Positions 24,879 through 38,598 of a stretch of 64,000 nt of DNA are shown piece by piece; within the stretch, counting starts at the first letter, position 1, and every line of letters starts with the position of its first letter. The position numbers and the translations under genes are program-made. The notes under the pieces are model-generated. The model made no database searches. It was given only the letters and a program-made list of their open reading frames with translations, and had not been told where the DNA came from. This stretch comes from Prunella strophiata. Lineage: Eukaryota > Chordata > Aves > Passeriformes > Prunellidae. The stretch is taken from assembly GCA_036583965.1 (NCBI GenBank), contig JAZBQD010000018.1, positions 15,044,867-15,108,866 on the forward strand, in the 5' to 3' direction.

Positions 24879-26960
24879 AATCTTTAGTCTCATATGCATT
24901 TTAGAGGCATTTCCAAACTAGCACAGATTACAGCAGAGTTCTTTGTTTTCCCTGCTTTATACTTATGACAAAAGGAATTACTTCTGTTTGGGTACTTGAC
25001 ATCCCCATTATTTCCTTCAGAACAAGAGCTGTTGTAGATGTAGAAAGCTACATAAATAAGTTAGTAATAAATATAGTTCAAAACAGCATGTTGTATACTA
25101 AAAGTGGGAAAAATAGTATAATCTTTCTAGCAAACTTAATGAAAAAATGAAAACAGCTTGCTTTTTAATTTGAAGAGGAAACAACTAGCTTCAATTTAAG
25201 TTCTTGTTCCTCTCCTACTCAGGATGCTATTCATTAGGAAGGACCTTCAAATAGTGCTAAAACTGGGGAATGTGTAGCTTGGCACTTGCAAATCTAAACA
25301 GGATATTCTATGTTTCTGAAAACACACAGATACAAAGGTACAAGAAATGTCATTTCACACCAAGGGCTGGAGCTCACTACTCCATCCTGCCACTCTCATG
25401 TTGTGCTTGTGGCACAGTAGGCTTGAAACACTAATTTTGTGTCTAGAAAGAGAAAGGCCTTGGAAGGCACCAGAGCCACTGAGCACCTAGTTATTCAGTG
25501 GAGAGGGGTGAAGGCAGAGGTTCATGTTGAATTCCTGCCATAAGATGTTTGAGAGGCGAGCACTTGGTTCTGTTAGAGCAGCAGAAGTCCCTCTCACAGC
25601 ATAATTTCAAGAATAACAGAGGTTTCAGTTGGTTTCTTTGATGTTTGGTTTGTTGTGGTTTTCTTGGTTTTGTTGGGGGTTCTTTTGTTATTGTTTTTTT
25701 TTAAACAATCCTCCAGTGGCCATGACAACCTCCAAAATAATTAAGCTGTCTATTACTAGTGCTCACAGATTGGGCTTGCAAAGTACATACTCCTTCTTCC
25801 ATTACAGAGGACTCAAACTTCCTCTGCTGTGATTAGTAGAGGCCATAATTATCTCAGAGGGATAAAGGAACACTAATAATTCCCTTGAGTCTTGACCACT
25901 ACAGATGAATTCCTTGGAGCAAGTATGGACAGTGTTGTCAGACTTGGTGATGAAGCCTTCTCTCTAGCAGCAAGAGACCCAGGAGTTTACCAGTGCTAGA
26001 ATCATCTGTGGACTGACTAATTTTTTCCCCTACAAATTATTAATACTGTTCTTGAAGCATGAGACAAAAGTCCAATTCTGCACTTTTTCCTGTTTTGTTC
26101 TAGGCATAGAATAGAAACCTCCAAACCTTGATTTTCCCAAAACAGCTTCAGCACAATGATTCTAGCTGCTCTTCATACATACATGTCCATTTCTTTTCCA
26201 TCCTGAAGTGATGACTTGCTTTGCAAAGGATTTGAATCTTTTTAGGCAGAGGACAGTGGATTCTGCAAGTGCTAGACTAGAAATAAAAAGTAGTGGTAAT
26301 CTAACCCTTCACCATATCTTAAAAAAACAGAAGCTGTCATTACTATTGCATTGGTTTTTGAAGCTGATCTCAAATGTCTACAAACTGGCCAGAGATCCTC
26401 AGGATCTCACGGCTAGGCAGGAATTAAGGTCTGATGAGCTGCTCTGCTCTGTGGTAACTGATGAGTTTAGAGGCAGGCATGAAAGCATTAATGAAGGCAC
26501 TCAGGACTCTAAACAATGAAAACTGAGGTGCTTTTAGAGTTTGATTATATCTGGTGGGAGCATGATTGTCTAAATTCTACTGAATTATCAGTTATATTTC
26601 TGCATCTTTTTTCGAGTCTGACTGTGACTGTTCGCTGAATAAAGATCAAAATCACACCTTGAGCAGTTACCATACATGGCAAAAATCCACTGCTTTTGGT
26701 TTTCATTTTAACATCAAAGCACTGTAAAGAGCATCTTCACAGAGTTCACTGATGTTCTTTAACAGGGTGGTCTGTAAATGGTCTAAAGGTTTGCTTACTG
26801 TGTTAGAGTACACGGCTTGCATCATAAGCATACACTGTATTTCTTTTCTTAATCAGGAATCCCTGCATATTTTGGGAAAAGAAGGGAAATTTAAATTATC
26901 AGGTGCTAATTTTTCTCTCAGAATGAGAAGCAGTTAGGCTGAGTTGTTCCTCTCTGTACA

Positions 26961-27017
26961 GAACATACTGACCATCTTAAAGGTCTTTTCCAACTTAAAT
27001 GATTCTAGATTTTATGA
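26961..27017 (+). mobile_element. CR1 LINE 3' terminus, short fragment
   Basis: The words GACCATCTTAAAGGTC, TTTTCCAAC and AAATGATTCTAGATTTTATGA match the sense-strand 3' end of CR1. Its usual ending is 'cttaaaggtcttttccaacctaaatgattctatgattctatg'. Only about 57 bp survives. The terminal octamer repeats are degenerate but present, which fixes the strand. Confidence 0.75.
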
Positions 27018-27521
27018 CCTGAAACAGTTTGCACTTTGTCTTCAAGGTAATTGAACTGATTCTAAACCCGTATTGCTGTTTTCAAAATATCTCATTTTTC
27101 AGTCACGCAGACAAGTGAACTGTAAACCACAACAAAAAGTGACCAAACCAGTGTGAAAAACTCATTTTCTGCATACAAGAAGGAAATTGGCAGCACAGCC
27201 TTTGGAATAAGTATCTTCATTGTACATGTAAGAAAGATTTGGGACTGTCTGGGGACCAGCAACTCCCATTCTGAGCTTTTGGCACCCTGAGAAAAAGATG
27301 TGTTTTGTTTATTTTAGGTTAATGGGATAAAGATGCAAAAGTCAGATAGATGCTCTTAAGATATACTCAAACTATTTATCAGGGCATAGAATAGTTGTAC
27401 AATTCTTCTAGGATTGTCTCTCAAGTAAACTCTCTCTGTCATCATCAAATAAAACTTTTACAGGGACCAAGCTTGTAGCCATAAATTTGCTCCTGTGTTA
27501 AACGTAGCTACCCTTTAGAAC

Positions 27522-27551
27522 CATCTCAAGATACTTCTGTATCTTGAGATG
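27522..27551. repeat. Perfect 13-bp hairpin with 4-base loop
   Basis: CATCTCAAGATAC (27522-27534), the loop TTCT, then the exact reverse complement (27539-27551). The tight loop makes it a strong RNA or cruciform hairpin. It has the geometry of a slippage or template-switch product. No known function is recognised. Confidence 0.8.
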
Positions 27552-28278
27552 TAAACCCTCATTTTCAATTTGTGATAGATGTTAGGAACCAGAGGGTATC
27601 TATTTCTATATATATTAATTCATGTAACTTAATTCTGCAAGATGGCACACATTTACTCATGGGTTAAGTTTATAATTGCATTTCAAAGCAGTTCTCTTGA
27701 AACATTCTAAAACAGATTATGTTCTTAAAAACTCTGTTCTTTACTTTGCATGTTTTAGTACTACATCCCATTAAAGCTGTGTTTGAAGTTACTAGGATTT
27801 GTTAAAAATTTGATCATGCCTAAGCAGATAAGAGATTATATGCTTTATGTATATATTTGAAGGATTTGTTCCAGCTTGGATACAGTGTATTAATTGGCCA
27901 CCTACAGTGAACAGCAGTGTTTAATATTTAGAACCCTTTTCCTCATTGTTTTCCAGGCAGAAGAGCATGTAAGTATTCTTTTAACTAAATTTGCTAACTT
28001 TCTGGAACACATTTAAACAATGTGTGCTACTTGTGTCATATTACATTAACTTCACTTCTACAGACAGGTTGTATACATATGTAATAAATCGCCCCTCAGG
28101 GATCAGATCTAGATTAACTGAGAAAAACGTACTCTGCTGCACGTTAAGTAATTTACAATATCTCAGTAAACATTAGAAAAGACATGTTTGTCTCACCAGA
28201 ACAGGTTAACAGTGCCTGCAGACTCAGTAATGATTGCAGAATGTTAAACTATCAAGTGGAAAGTTATAATCACTTTAA

Positions 28279-28313
28279 ATAGTCTAATTTTTTCCCCTAA
28301 AACATTAGACTAT
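28279..28313. repeat. Perfect 10-bp inverted repeat, 15-base loop
   Basis: ATAGTCTAAT at 28279-28288 pairs exactly with ATTAGACTAT at 28304-28313. The loop is T/C/A-rich. Confidence 0.65.
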
Positions 28314-31300
28314 CTGGAGTTTGATACCATGATGTCTGTAATAACACTGAATGTTTATGATACAGATTGAAAGTAGTAAAGAAAGACACCAGTTCTGCAA
28401 AGGATCTAAACAGAGTTACTTAAAACTCTGTTAAAGGAGAGGGTGGCTTCAAGAGAAAACTTGTTTAAGTGGGTAATCTTTTATTTAAATATTATTCCTT
28501 CTAAATTAAATTACAATATCTACAGTTAGAGATGAAGCATGTTTTAGGCATGCCAGTTTTATTTATATATGACAAAATCCCTGCAGCTTCTCTCTTTCTA
28601 TCAGCTCAGTTCTGCCTGGTAATTATTTAAATAGAGGTGTGGTAAGCATGCTATCATTGACTTTGGTTTTTATCACTCCAGTTCCAGTATAATTAACAAA
28701 AAGTGTTCTAAGCAAGTGCATGAAAGTTACTTCAGCAAACTTCAGATGTTTAACATGGACATTCACTGCAACTCTAGAACTCACTTGTTTTATCTGCCAG
28801 ATATTGAAGAATGTAACATATATATGTGGTACAGCAAGAAGTAAAAATTGTCTTTTCTTCATGTTAAATCCATGCAGCTGCTGGCTGCATTGATTGGCTG
28901 TGTAGATGTAAGTTTGCCCTTAAAAAGGAGCACTCACCACATAGCACTCATGTAAGATTAGGATAAACCACATAGCATAAGAAGTGCAGTGATTTCTGAA
29001 TTTAGCCTAGCTGCCTTGTCTCTGATACACAGAGGGAGATAGAAAGTAGGCTAAATTCCAAATGAGGAAGCATGTTTAGAATGCTGTCTTAATTGATCAT
29101 TTAAGGGCAATCATCTTAATTGTTTAATTACATTATTTAACTGCCTTAAACTCAGGCAAGAGGCCCACCAGCATAGAGAAATAACAAACTGTAGTAAGAG
29201 TGGCTGAAGCAGAGGACCAAAAGCCATGGATTCTGGAGAAGCCATTTAACACTGTTTGCTTGTCCTGAACTAGAAATAATAAATACTGTATTATATTCAA
29301 TCACTGGAGATCCTAAGACAAGCAACACTGTATTACAAATAATCATTATTATTTCATTATATATTAGCTTTGCAACAAAAACAACTGAATGCTTTTCTAC
29401 ATGGAACAAAGGTAATTCAATATGCACTATGTAGGAATACCTTAGTGTATATTAATTGCATATGAAAATGTCAAAGCAACTGAAAAGCAGTTGATGCAAA
29501 TGTTCATAAACATTGTGGCTGCTAAGTTAAAAACCAAGGTGTTGTATTTACTTAGTCACTTAGTCTGATCTTACAGAAGAAGCTTGATTCATTGTACATG
29601 TACTGTTGGAGGGGAGAGGAAAAGTGTTTAAAAGGAGATGGTAAAAGTAAGCAGGAAGAAGACTGAGACAGGGACACAAATTTAAGGGAGGACTGGTGAG
29701 GGATAGTCCTGTAGAGCTGGTATCAGTTGGGGTCAGAATCCCTGAGTGCATTTAGTTTCAGGTAGGCCTGACTCTCTCTGCTGTCCTGTTCCATTTGTCT
29801 GCAAAGAACAATGGAAAAAACACAGTCATTTGTCTGTCAGCTGAGGACCTGACAGACATAGTGACAAATATGTCAGGCTTTGAGAGAAGCTCAAAAGTGG
29901 AGTTCAGTGGAATTTACCTACAAGTGATGCTTTGCAGTTATCCTCTGCAGCTGAGAGAATTCTGTGCTTTCCTTGTCTACTTACTCCTTTCTATCCAGGG
30001 AATAACTGGAATCCAAGACACAGGTGTGGTGTAGTGCCAATAACTCAACATACAGGTTCATCTGCAATGAAATATAGTGCCTTTATGAAAATTAAAAAAA
30101 AAAAAAAATAGAGGAAAACCAGAGAGAGAAGTGCTTTGTTACAAAGATATTAATAACTTAAAAAATTAGTGACTTTGATTTTTAAAGAATGCTGACTTGT
30201 ATCTTATCATACCAAAAATGAGAAAGTAAATTAGAAACCTACCATGAACTCAAGAATTATGTGAACACAATCCCTGTTACTTTAAAGTGAGATATAAATC
30301 CAGAGATTTCTCATGCCATCATTTTGTAAATAATTACAGTTCTGCTGAATCTGTTGTATAAAGTTTACATGGGAGGTTCAGTGCACCCTTGCTCTTGTTT
30401 AGAACATTGGGAACCACCAGAGAGATGTTGACATATGGCTGCACTGTTTTAGTGCACGAGACATCGACTACATGGGAGCATAATAAACAGGAGCATAAAG
30501 ACAGGTTTGTGCAAGCAGTTTGGATTGACCTTTTTGGCAGCTGAAATCCATCTTGAGTACATGGTGCTGATGTGGACAGACATGTAAACCTCATCTTGTT
30601 ACCGCAACTACCAGTTTTACAAATATATTCTGATGCTCAAAATGTACATCATTCTAAGTAAAGTGATTTTAAATGGGAGAGAGGTTGCAGCAGCAACAAT
30701 TCATAGTAAAACAGAGCAGAAACTTTCTCTTGAGTTTGTGGAAGTACCCCCACAGTTAAATAAAGAGTTAGGTAAGTGTGTTTTACACCAATAGAAATTC
30801 TTATCATTTCAGGGTGATGGCTTATTTCATGTATTTTTTTCCCTAGCAAAATATTTGACTAACTGATACAGTATTTTAATTTTGGCATTTAAAAAGAACA
30901 GTCTATTGTCCTTTCAATAAGCAGTTCTAGTATAAGCATTTTCCAAATTAGGAATATTTGTATAAATACCTTTTACTTTTGAACAACAGTGTCTGAATCT
31001 GGTCTACAGCAGTGTTCTTAGAAACAGAATGAATCCAATTGTAGTGCATTTTTGAAGGAACACTTTTAGGAACTTAACACTTTCTTTTGAACACACCTTT
31101 GGAAAACTATCTAACATAGCCAAATTTAGTTCTCTTTTAACAAGTCCTTATCTACTGTTGCATGCCAAAGTATGAGTCTCTTTGTATGGTCACAGTAGTG
31201 TTTGGATTCAAGACCAAAAAGTAATCACTCACTGTGATAATAAATTTTAAGGTTTAATCTAAACTGATGGGATGTAGGCAAATGTCACCTCACAGTTTTA

Positions 31301-32097
31301 AGTGCTCGTTATGTCCTCAGTAATTTCTTGTTAAATCAGTGCGAGCACTGTGCACATGCTGTGTGCATATTGCCTATGAGTTCTAAATAGTTATGCAATA
31401 ATGAAAGAGTACACCTTTAACTTGTCAGCATACCTATAGTATTGTGAGTAGCCTACTTCTAACAGTTTTCCTAAATTTATCAATTCACCAGTTAGCAAAA
31501 TCCTGAAATCAGCAAAAGTAAGATGAAAAAAAAAAAAAATCTTGTGGTTGCAATTCTAAGGAGCAGTGAAAATGCAGTGGAAGGTGGCAAAAGAGTGATT
31601 ACTCAATTAGGCACAATAGAGAAGCTGGTTAGCCAGAGATATTCCTTGGGTATCTTTAAAATAGGAGTGGCTGGTACTATCACATAATGAACACACCCCT
31701 AGCTTTACCCTTGGGTTTTTGGAAGCACTTTTCTGTAAAGAGGGGCTATATTGTATGTGTGTGCTTGTGCATGTTGGAAATAGCAATGAGGTGGTAGTCC
31801 AGAGTACTTGAAATTTAGTGTACACCTAGTCACACTTAATAAAGAGTTATAGAGTGAGCAACATTTTTCTTATATTGAACTGTTATTGCAGTGTAAACTG
31901 TTTTTCACTGTCTGTATTTAGAAATACAGAAAACCTGAACCTTTAAGGAGTGACTAGCCAAGTCATGCAACAAGTGCACACTTTCATACTCTTCAGTACA
32001 ATTAGTAATACTATGGTTTTGTCTGTGATTTGTGGCCTGAAAGTGCCACAGATTCAACCTTGAAATTTGACAGTTTCAGAGGTTTTTAAGTCACTGT

Positions 32098-32482
32098 AAT
32101 CACAGAATGGCTGAGGCTGGAAGGGGCCTCTGGAGGGCACCTGTTCCAAGCCAGGGCTGAAGTAGGGGCACCTGGAGCTAGTTAGGCAGGACCCTTTCCA
32201 GACATCTTCTGAGGATCTCCAAGGAAGAGACTCCACAGCCTCTCAGCCTATGCCCATGCTTGGTCACCCTCACAGTTAAACCCGAGGTTCAGAGGGAGCT
32301 TCTTGCATTGTCCTTTTACTGGACATCAACATAAAGAGCCTTGGTTCATCTTCTGTGCACCCTCCCACCAGGTATTTATATATACATTGATAAAACACAT
32401 CCCCACACACCCTGAGCCTTCTCTTCTCCAAGCAGTGCAGCCCCAGCTCTCTCTAAGCCTTTACTGGCATGGGAGGTGCTTG
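32098..32482 (-). mobile_element. CR1 LINE 3' fragment, well preserved
   Basis: Plus-strand blocks include AATCACAGAATGGCTGAGGC, TGGAAGGGGCCTCTGGAGG, CAGACATCTTCTGAGGATCT, CTCCACAGCCTCTCAGCC, TTCAGAGGGAGCTTCTTGC, CACCCTCCCACCAGGTATTTAT, CATTGATAAAACACATCCC, CTGAGCCTTCTCTTCTCCAAGC and CCCAGCTCTCTCTAAGCCTTT. These follow avian CR1 read backwards, in the right order. The copy is 5'-truncated and is the clearest CR1 in the window. It contributes the local rise in GC. Confidence 0.92.
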
Positions 32483-33132
32483 CATTTTTTTATAAATTGT
32501 ATTATGTGGGTTGACTAGCACTGCATAAAGATGTGACTTATGCTCTTGGGCTGTTCCTGGAATTTGCTCAGTGAAGGTGGAGGATGCCTGGGTTTGCTCA
32601 GGAAAGCTTCTGACTCGTAGGATTTCTGTGATGTGGGTTTTGCTGTTGCTGGTACTTGTACAAAAGACACCAGTGCAGAATAGGTTGTCAGATTCTATTC
32701 TTTAATTTAAACATCCTGAATGTTAGGTTCATTTGCAAAGGTAGAAATAATGGTATGCAATGGAAATCAATGTGCTTGTTGTGCTTGTTGTGTACTGCAA
32801 CCCTATATAATTTTTTCATCCATACTCCTGAGGAAGAGACCTGGTGCTCTGTTGCTGATAGAACATATTATTTAAGGATTACACCATTTCCCTATCTCCT
32901 TTTTTTCTTCAGAAGGGCAAAAAAGACATTAACATTTCTGTATTCTGGGAGTGGCAGAGTTAAACTCAGTTGAAAGCTTTGAGCATTGATTAGGACAGCA
33001 GGCAGAGGGGGAAGTGAGAGGGGAAGATTGGCCTTTTGTCCCTCACCTGAACCTTTAAGTCTCCCTTGTCCTTGCCTTGAGAAAGCCTTTCTTCCCTTCC
33101 CTTACACATATTGCATTACCCTACCCTGGGCT

Positions 33133-33178
33133 CATGCCAGATTCTGGAGAGTATGTACCCATGCCAGATTCTGGAGAG
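33133..33178. repeat. 19-bp direct repeat, 27-bp period
   Basis: CATGCCAGATTCTGGAGAG occurs at 33133-33151 and again at 33160-33178 without mismatch. It is a short local duplication. Confidence 0.8.
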
Positions 33179-34171
33179 AGAATTTGGCCTCACAATGTTT
33201 GCATTGTGTTTGTTCATTACAAGTGAGGGTGCTTTGAAAGCAGCCACGTTTTAATCTGTAGCTGTCCTTGTATGAAGCAGGCCTCTGAAATGCTCTGTGC
33301 CGCTAATGTTCATACACATTTGGACAAAGCAAGTATATGGTTTATATGCTTTTAATTTTAAAATAGTTGAAGTGGTATCCTTGGCTCTTGCTGCCAGTGG
33401 AGTCTAGTATTGCTCTCCTTACTTGAGCAAATCTCCCAGTGAGATCAACACAAATTCTGCCTAAGGAAAAGGTACCAAAAAATGGCTTATGGAGGGCCAA
33501 AAATGAGCTGTGCTTCATGCAGCTTCTCTTGGTAACTGCATCAGTTTGAAATCTCAAGTATTAGAGATCTTTTGAGCACTCCAATTTCAGAGAGAATATT
33601 GTGTATGAGCTCTAAGAATGTCTTTTGCTGGTGGGGAAAACACATGTATAAAGATGTTAAATGCCGGCTGTTCCACTGGAATGAGTGAAATCTTAAATTT
33701 TACACAGTTCTACATTTTTCCACTGAGGGATTTTTATTTATTGTTATTCTGGTTAAAGTGGTACTTAATCCATCAGTAAGAATTCCATGATAAAATTGAG
33801 GCTGTGCCTTGGGTGACCTGTCAGAAACTGTATATCTTATTGCTAGGAATCTTTTGAGACTTGGGATTTGATTTTTCTCCTGCACATATATGAGATGTCT
33901 TTGGCAAAGGTCACATAAGTTTTAACCCACAATATTAAGTCACAAATGAAATGGATTTAAGTGGTCTTGCCCTACTCCCCTGTGAGTGCTTGCTCACATC
34001 TCAAAACCACCGTATAATTTGTCACAATTCAACATGATTATCTGTCTTTGCTCAGGAGGACTATAATAGCTAAAGAGTAAGTTATATTGCAGGTAAGGAT
34101 ATAGGATTACCGGTAGACCAGATTGAAAGAGCTTTTTAAACTCTGGTCTAAGCCTATCTGACCCTAGCTTA

Positions 34172-34176
<5 letters not shown>

Positions 34177-34206
<30 letters not shown>
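34177..34206 (+). repeat. T30 homopolymer
   Basis: Thirty consecutive T bases follow ACTTGC. This is a simple repeat and is liable to sequencing length error. Confidence 0.9.
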
Positions 34207-34207
<1 letters not shown>

Positions 34208-37200
34208 TTCTGTTGTCCTTCAGCTTTTTAGGTTTGTTTTTACATTTTTCTTCACTGGTGTTTTTTTGGGTTTTTTATTGTGCTTAAAAATACCCTAAAT
34301 TGCACCAAAAATGCCAACCCAAAATAGGATAGGGAACAAAGGTTCAGCTGACAGTGTGTAAATAGACCCAGCAATCCCTGATTCAGCTGTCCTCCCTGCT
34401 CAGCAGAGTTTTTCAGCATGTAGACAGTGAAGCATGTAAATGTTATTTTCTAAACACTGCATGTCCAAATGATCTAGACGGGATCATGGAACAGGACCTG
34501 GTTTGAAAAGCTGCTCTCCCAGCCGCTCCCCCTGCCCGCCCCACCGGGGGGCTTTGAGAAGCAGGGCATGTTCAAGTTGCCAATCAAGCTCTTCTGTAAA
34601 GTCCTGCTGAAGTTCAGTGCACTTTTTAAAGTATTTCAGGGTTTGGTACATTTTAAAGAAACACTCCTTAGCATAATGAGCTGTGCATATCTTCTCCATG
34701 TTCATTAGTTGCATGCTAATGGCGATGTTTAAAATTCCTTCTTATCTTGTTTTCTGATTGATGGGAACTTGAACCAACCTCTAGACTTCCAGACCTTGCT
34801 CAGTTACTGTTGTTTTCATTGGCAGAATAAATCATTTGATGTGAAAAGTATTGTGCACTATTCTGATTCCTTGTTCAGGCCTATATACCTATACTATATA
34901 TTATTTATCAACATCTATTTTGATTTCTCTGGGTATCTGATGAGGCTCTATATTGTATAACAGCCTCTATTATTTAACAGACCAGCAGGATTTTTTACCT
35001 TCTGCTGTTGCAACATAAGATAAAGGAATTGCATGCCACTCTTTTTATTTTTCTCTGGTTTTCTTTTTTTCTGTAGCTGCTTGGGTTAAAAGACGAACAA
35101 ACAAACAAATCTCTGTGGACTTCAAAGAGATCAAATTTTTTTTAAAAAAAAGCAAATAATTTCTTAAAGCTAGGCTGTTTTGCTGTGTTTCTCTCCTGTT
35201 TTTCTTTTCTTCCCTCTTTTTTTTTTTAATTCTGAAAAGAAATAGCAGGCTGTAGGCACTGCCTGTGGCTTGCTAGCCTTGCTTCTTGTGTGGTCTGTGC
35301 AGACTTTATGATTTATTCAGCTAATGGGAAAGGAGCATGACCCCCAGTGGCCACAGAAAGAGAGCTGCATGTGGGTTTAATGCTTTCACCACAAAAATGT
35401 CTGCTATGACTAAGCTGTGTGGCTGAAGTCACTGTCTGAATGGTGCTAAAAAGGAACTTAGGCATTAAGTGTGCACTATTTACTATAGATTGGCTCTTGG
35501 GATTAGGCCAAGGGTTTCTTACTCAGTTTCAAAGAATAGCATGGAAGCTGCTAGGAAAATTAGAGCTGTGCAATTTATTTTTACCAGTCTCCCCAGTGAG
35601 TGACCCAGTGAAGGATTTGCCTCGTAGCACTTTTTTTCATCAGTTACCAAAGAGCAATTCAAAATGTACTGGTTTGTTCGGGAGTTTTACGGGGCTTATT
35701 GTTTACATTTTCCCATCTCCTACTTTTCTTCATGCTTAACATGACTTTCTAACAATATTTTTCTACATGTATTGCTTAAGAGCTGTAGAGGAAAACAGGT
35801 TTGGACAGCATTTGAGCATCATTGCTTGAGAACCAGTTACAGTACTATCTCTGATTAAAAGGATGAAACTGTGGGCTAAATTAGGAGTCTGCCCTTGTCT
35901 TTGCTCAAGAGAGCTGCAGAACCACAAATTCCACTGGGAAGAAACTGAAATCTTCTGTTTTATTATGGCAACACTGCCACTAGGTTTACTTGATTTTGTT
36001 GACTTTTGAGGGCAGGTTAAAATACTCTGTGTCTGTTTTCCTACTGACAGCTAACTGTCTTCACGTGGATGTATTAAAAAACAAACCCACCACCACTACC
36101 TGTGTTGAGAGAAAAAATTGTAAAGTGCTTTGTAATTTTTAAAAAGCATTTAGAAATTCTGATTTCCCACCACTAACATCCTTCTTCATGCCATGTATGA
36201 AACCCAGTGGAGCATTAAAAATTAATCACAAACACTTTGCTAGTAGTTTTGTTTGGTTTTTTTTTCTGAAAAATATTCTTTATTACCTGGAAATGGTGAG
36301 CACACCTCTTAACAACTAAATATTCAAGAGAATGAGGGAAAAAGATACAGAGCTAGGACCTGATATTCCAGGTTCATTCTGTCCTTCCACAGTTTGATCT
36401 TGGTCAGCTCCAGCAACAATAATTTCAGCATAGTGAAAAGCAAGATTTGTTGCTAGTATTTAGTGAAGTTATTGAAACATATAGAGAAAGAAAATTTAAA
36501 AATCAAGTATAAAATGTATTATATTCTGTAGTATCAAATATCTGACAGGGTAAAAGTGACCATTTTTTGTCACTAAGTTTTGGAAAATGGGAAAAATTAA
36601 AATTTAACAGATTTTATGTAAATAAAAATACTTTATGTGCATGTCTTTGCATTTTATCTTGCAGTCTTGCAGATTTTTGACTTATAACCAAAATTTTAAA
36701 ATCTAAATGACAAATATTAAGATCCTAAATTGTATTTCTGCACACAAGCATCAGTTTATATAAATGATGAGAATCCACAAAACAGAAGTCACTTAAGTGA
36801 AAGAGTACTGCAAGTGGTTTGCAGTTTTAAAATTCAGGCCATTTTTACTTATAAATATTATTGGGGAAAAATGTCATGCAACATTTCTTTTTGGAGAAAG
36901 TAAAGCATGGGCATCACTTGAAAGGTTATATACATAGGAAAATATGGTGAATTCTTTGGTGAGAAATGCTTAAGTGAAAAAGGCTAGATATATTAATTTT
37001 GCATTTTTAAAAGAATATATTTTGGGTTTGGATTTTGAAACAATCTTTCCTGTGTATAGCAGTTCTTTTGTTTTAATGAATCCCAAAATTGTATCTTGTC
37101 AGATGAAACCCCTGAAAATAACTTGTTAAACTGAAAGAGTTTTTTAAAATCTTTTTTTTTCCTTTAGACAAGAACTGAAAGAAGTTATTCATAAAGTTCT

Positions 37201-37851
37201 GTTTCATAATCTTAAGGCACAGAGGTTTGAAATTTTTGCTTGACTCTGGTTGGAAGTTTATCCTTCCTGTCAAGTTTTCTGGGATGTCTGAAATAAGGGT
37301 CAAATTCTCAAGGTGGAAGACTTCCTGCTGTGCTTAGTTTAGTCCTGATTCTTGCACAACCAGGAAGAAAAAAATGTGAAGAAATGAGCAGTGGTGCTCA
37401 TTTCTAAGCACAGCAGTTTGTGAAAATGGACTGAGGGGGTTCTGCAGGAGAGGATTAGGCCTGGTTTTAACCTTATAAACGCTTGTATTTCCTGCCTAGG
37501 GGAGGGCTCTGACTTCCTGCTGCCCTGTAACCCAAGACTAGAATGATGTGGTGATTGCACCATAAGAGAATTTGAACAGCCATTGCTTTGGGTTGTACCA
37601 AGCATACTTGTGGGGCTGCTGTACATTGCAGAGAAGCTTCCCTCTGCAGGCTATGGGGGATGGTAAGGAGAACTGGACAAGAGCAGTGGGAATAATAATG
37701 CTAAAAGCCTCCTTACCTACAGCAAGCAAACTGGTGTGTGTGGTGTGCAGCACAGATGCCTTGTCAGCAAGAGGCAGGGGAGAGGGACAGCTGGACATGT
37801 CTGGCGTGCAGGTGTTTCAGCTGGTATTCACACTGACTACTGGCAAACAGA

Positions 37852-37861
<10 letters not shown>

Positions 37862-37889
<28 letters not shown>
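37862..37889 (+). repeat. T28 homopolymer
   Basis: Twenty-eight T bases sit between TCTC and CCC. The run creates spurious poly-Phe and poly-Lys frames on the two strands. Confidence 0.9.
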
Positions 37890-38523
37890 CCCTTTAATTT
37901 CTTTTTCTGGTGGAGGAGGAAGAGACAGTGGGAGGTAAAGAAAGAAGAGAGATCACCCACAGTCATTTCCCAGAATGGAAGAGGAGAAAAGCAACACATC
38001 AGCTCAACCCCTGTTTACACATTTAACTGGCTCAACTTTCTTTTGCAAGTATAAATCAAATGGTACAGACTTGGGATGTTTTTCTCTCTCCTGTGAAGAC
38101 AGCCTCTTCTTTTTTTTTTTGACTTATGAGGATTGTGTTAGTACTCCAGGAGTTCTGCATTTCAAGTTGTAAACTTGACTCTGGGCTTTTTTGACTGAAA
38201 GCAACATTTTTCTCTTCAGTAGGTTTCTTTTTCCCTGGAAAGTCACATAGTGACTTGTGTCACTAAGAACTGCTTCAGTGACATAAAGCTACATTCAGTA
38301 GCTTTAGACCCTTCCTTGGGAGCATTTTTTTCTGAGGAAAATATTTTCCAGATTATCATGACTGCACCTGCCTTCTGTGACTAAAGTGTGAAGGGCATGG
38401 AGAAGTTATTTGAATTCTGAAATTCTTGACAGTGATTTCTGAAGTGACTGACAGCTGGTAAAACCTAGAGTAGCTCTTGGGATATTCTCACCTAAGTCAA
38501 GCTAAAGACAAACTCGGAGAAGT

Positions 38524-38598
38524 TGTAGGTGATCTGCAAGCTTCACTGTTCTGTGCAATCACTGTAGGTGATCTGCAAGCTTCACTGTTCTGTGCAAT
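38524..38598. repeat. Tandem duplication, 39-bp period
   Basis: The 36 bases from 38524 recur from 38563 without mismatch, giving two near-complete copies of a 39-bp unit. The second copy diverges after 38598. Confidence 0.9.

Larger units (their letters stand above)
22825..26960. other. Unique AT-rich non-coding DNA
   Basis: No gene is recognised. It contains the T18/A29 pair at 23402-23477 and a possible old repeat scrap at 24838-24878. The longest plus-strand frame (26208-26519) shows no known domain. Confidence 0.5.
27018..32097. other. Unique AT-rich non-coding DNA with two hairpins
   Basis: No gene is recognised. Notable items are perfect inverted repeats at 27522-27551 and 28279-28313 and short A-runs near 30092 and 31528. 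The remaining sequence shows no family resemblance. Confidence 0.5.

Noticed and set aside
36355..36425. Possible MIR SINE from CCACAGTTTGATCTTGGTCAGC
   Set aside because: Only the 'gaccttgggcaa'-like word is suggestive. The flanking CORE blocks are not recognisable.
37572..38054. 160-codon plus-strand open frame
   Set aside because: It runs through the T28 homopolymer, encoding a phenylalanine string, has no recognisable domain, and has no splice or promoter context.
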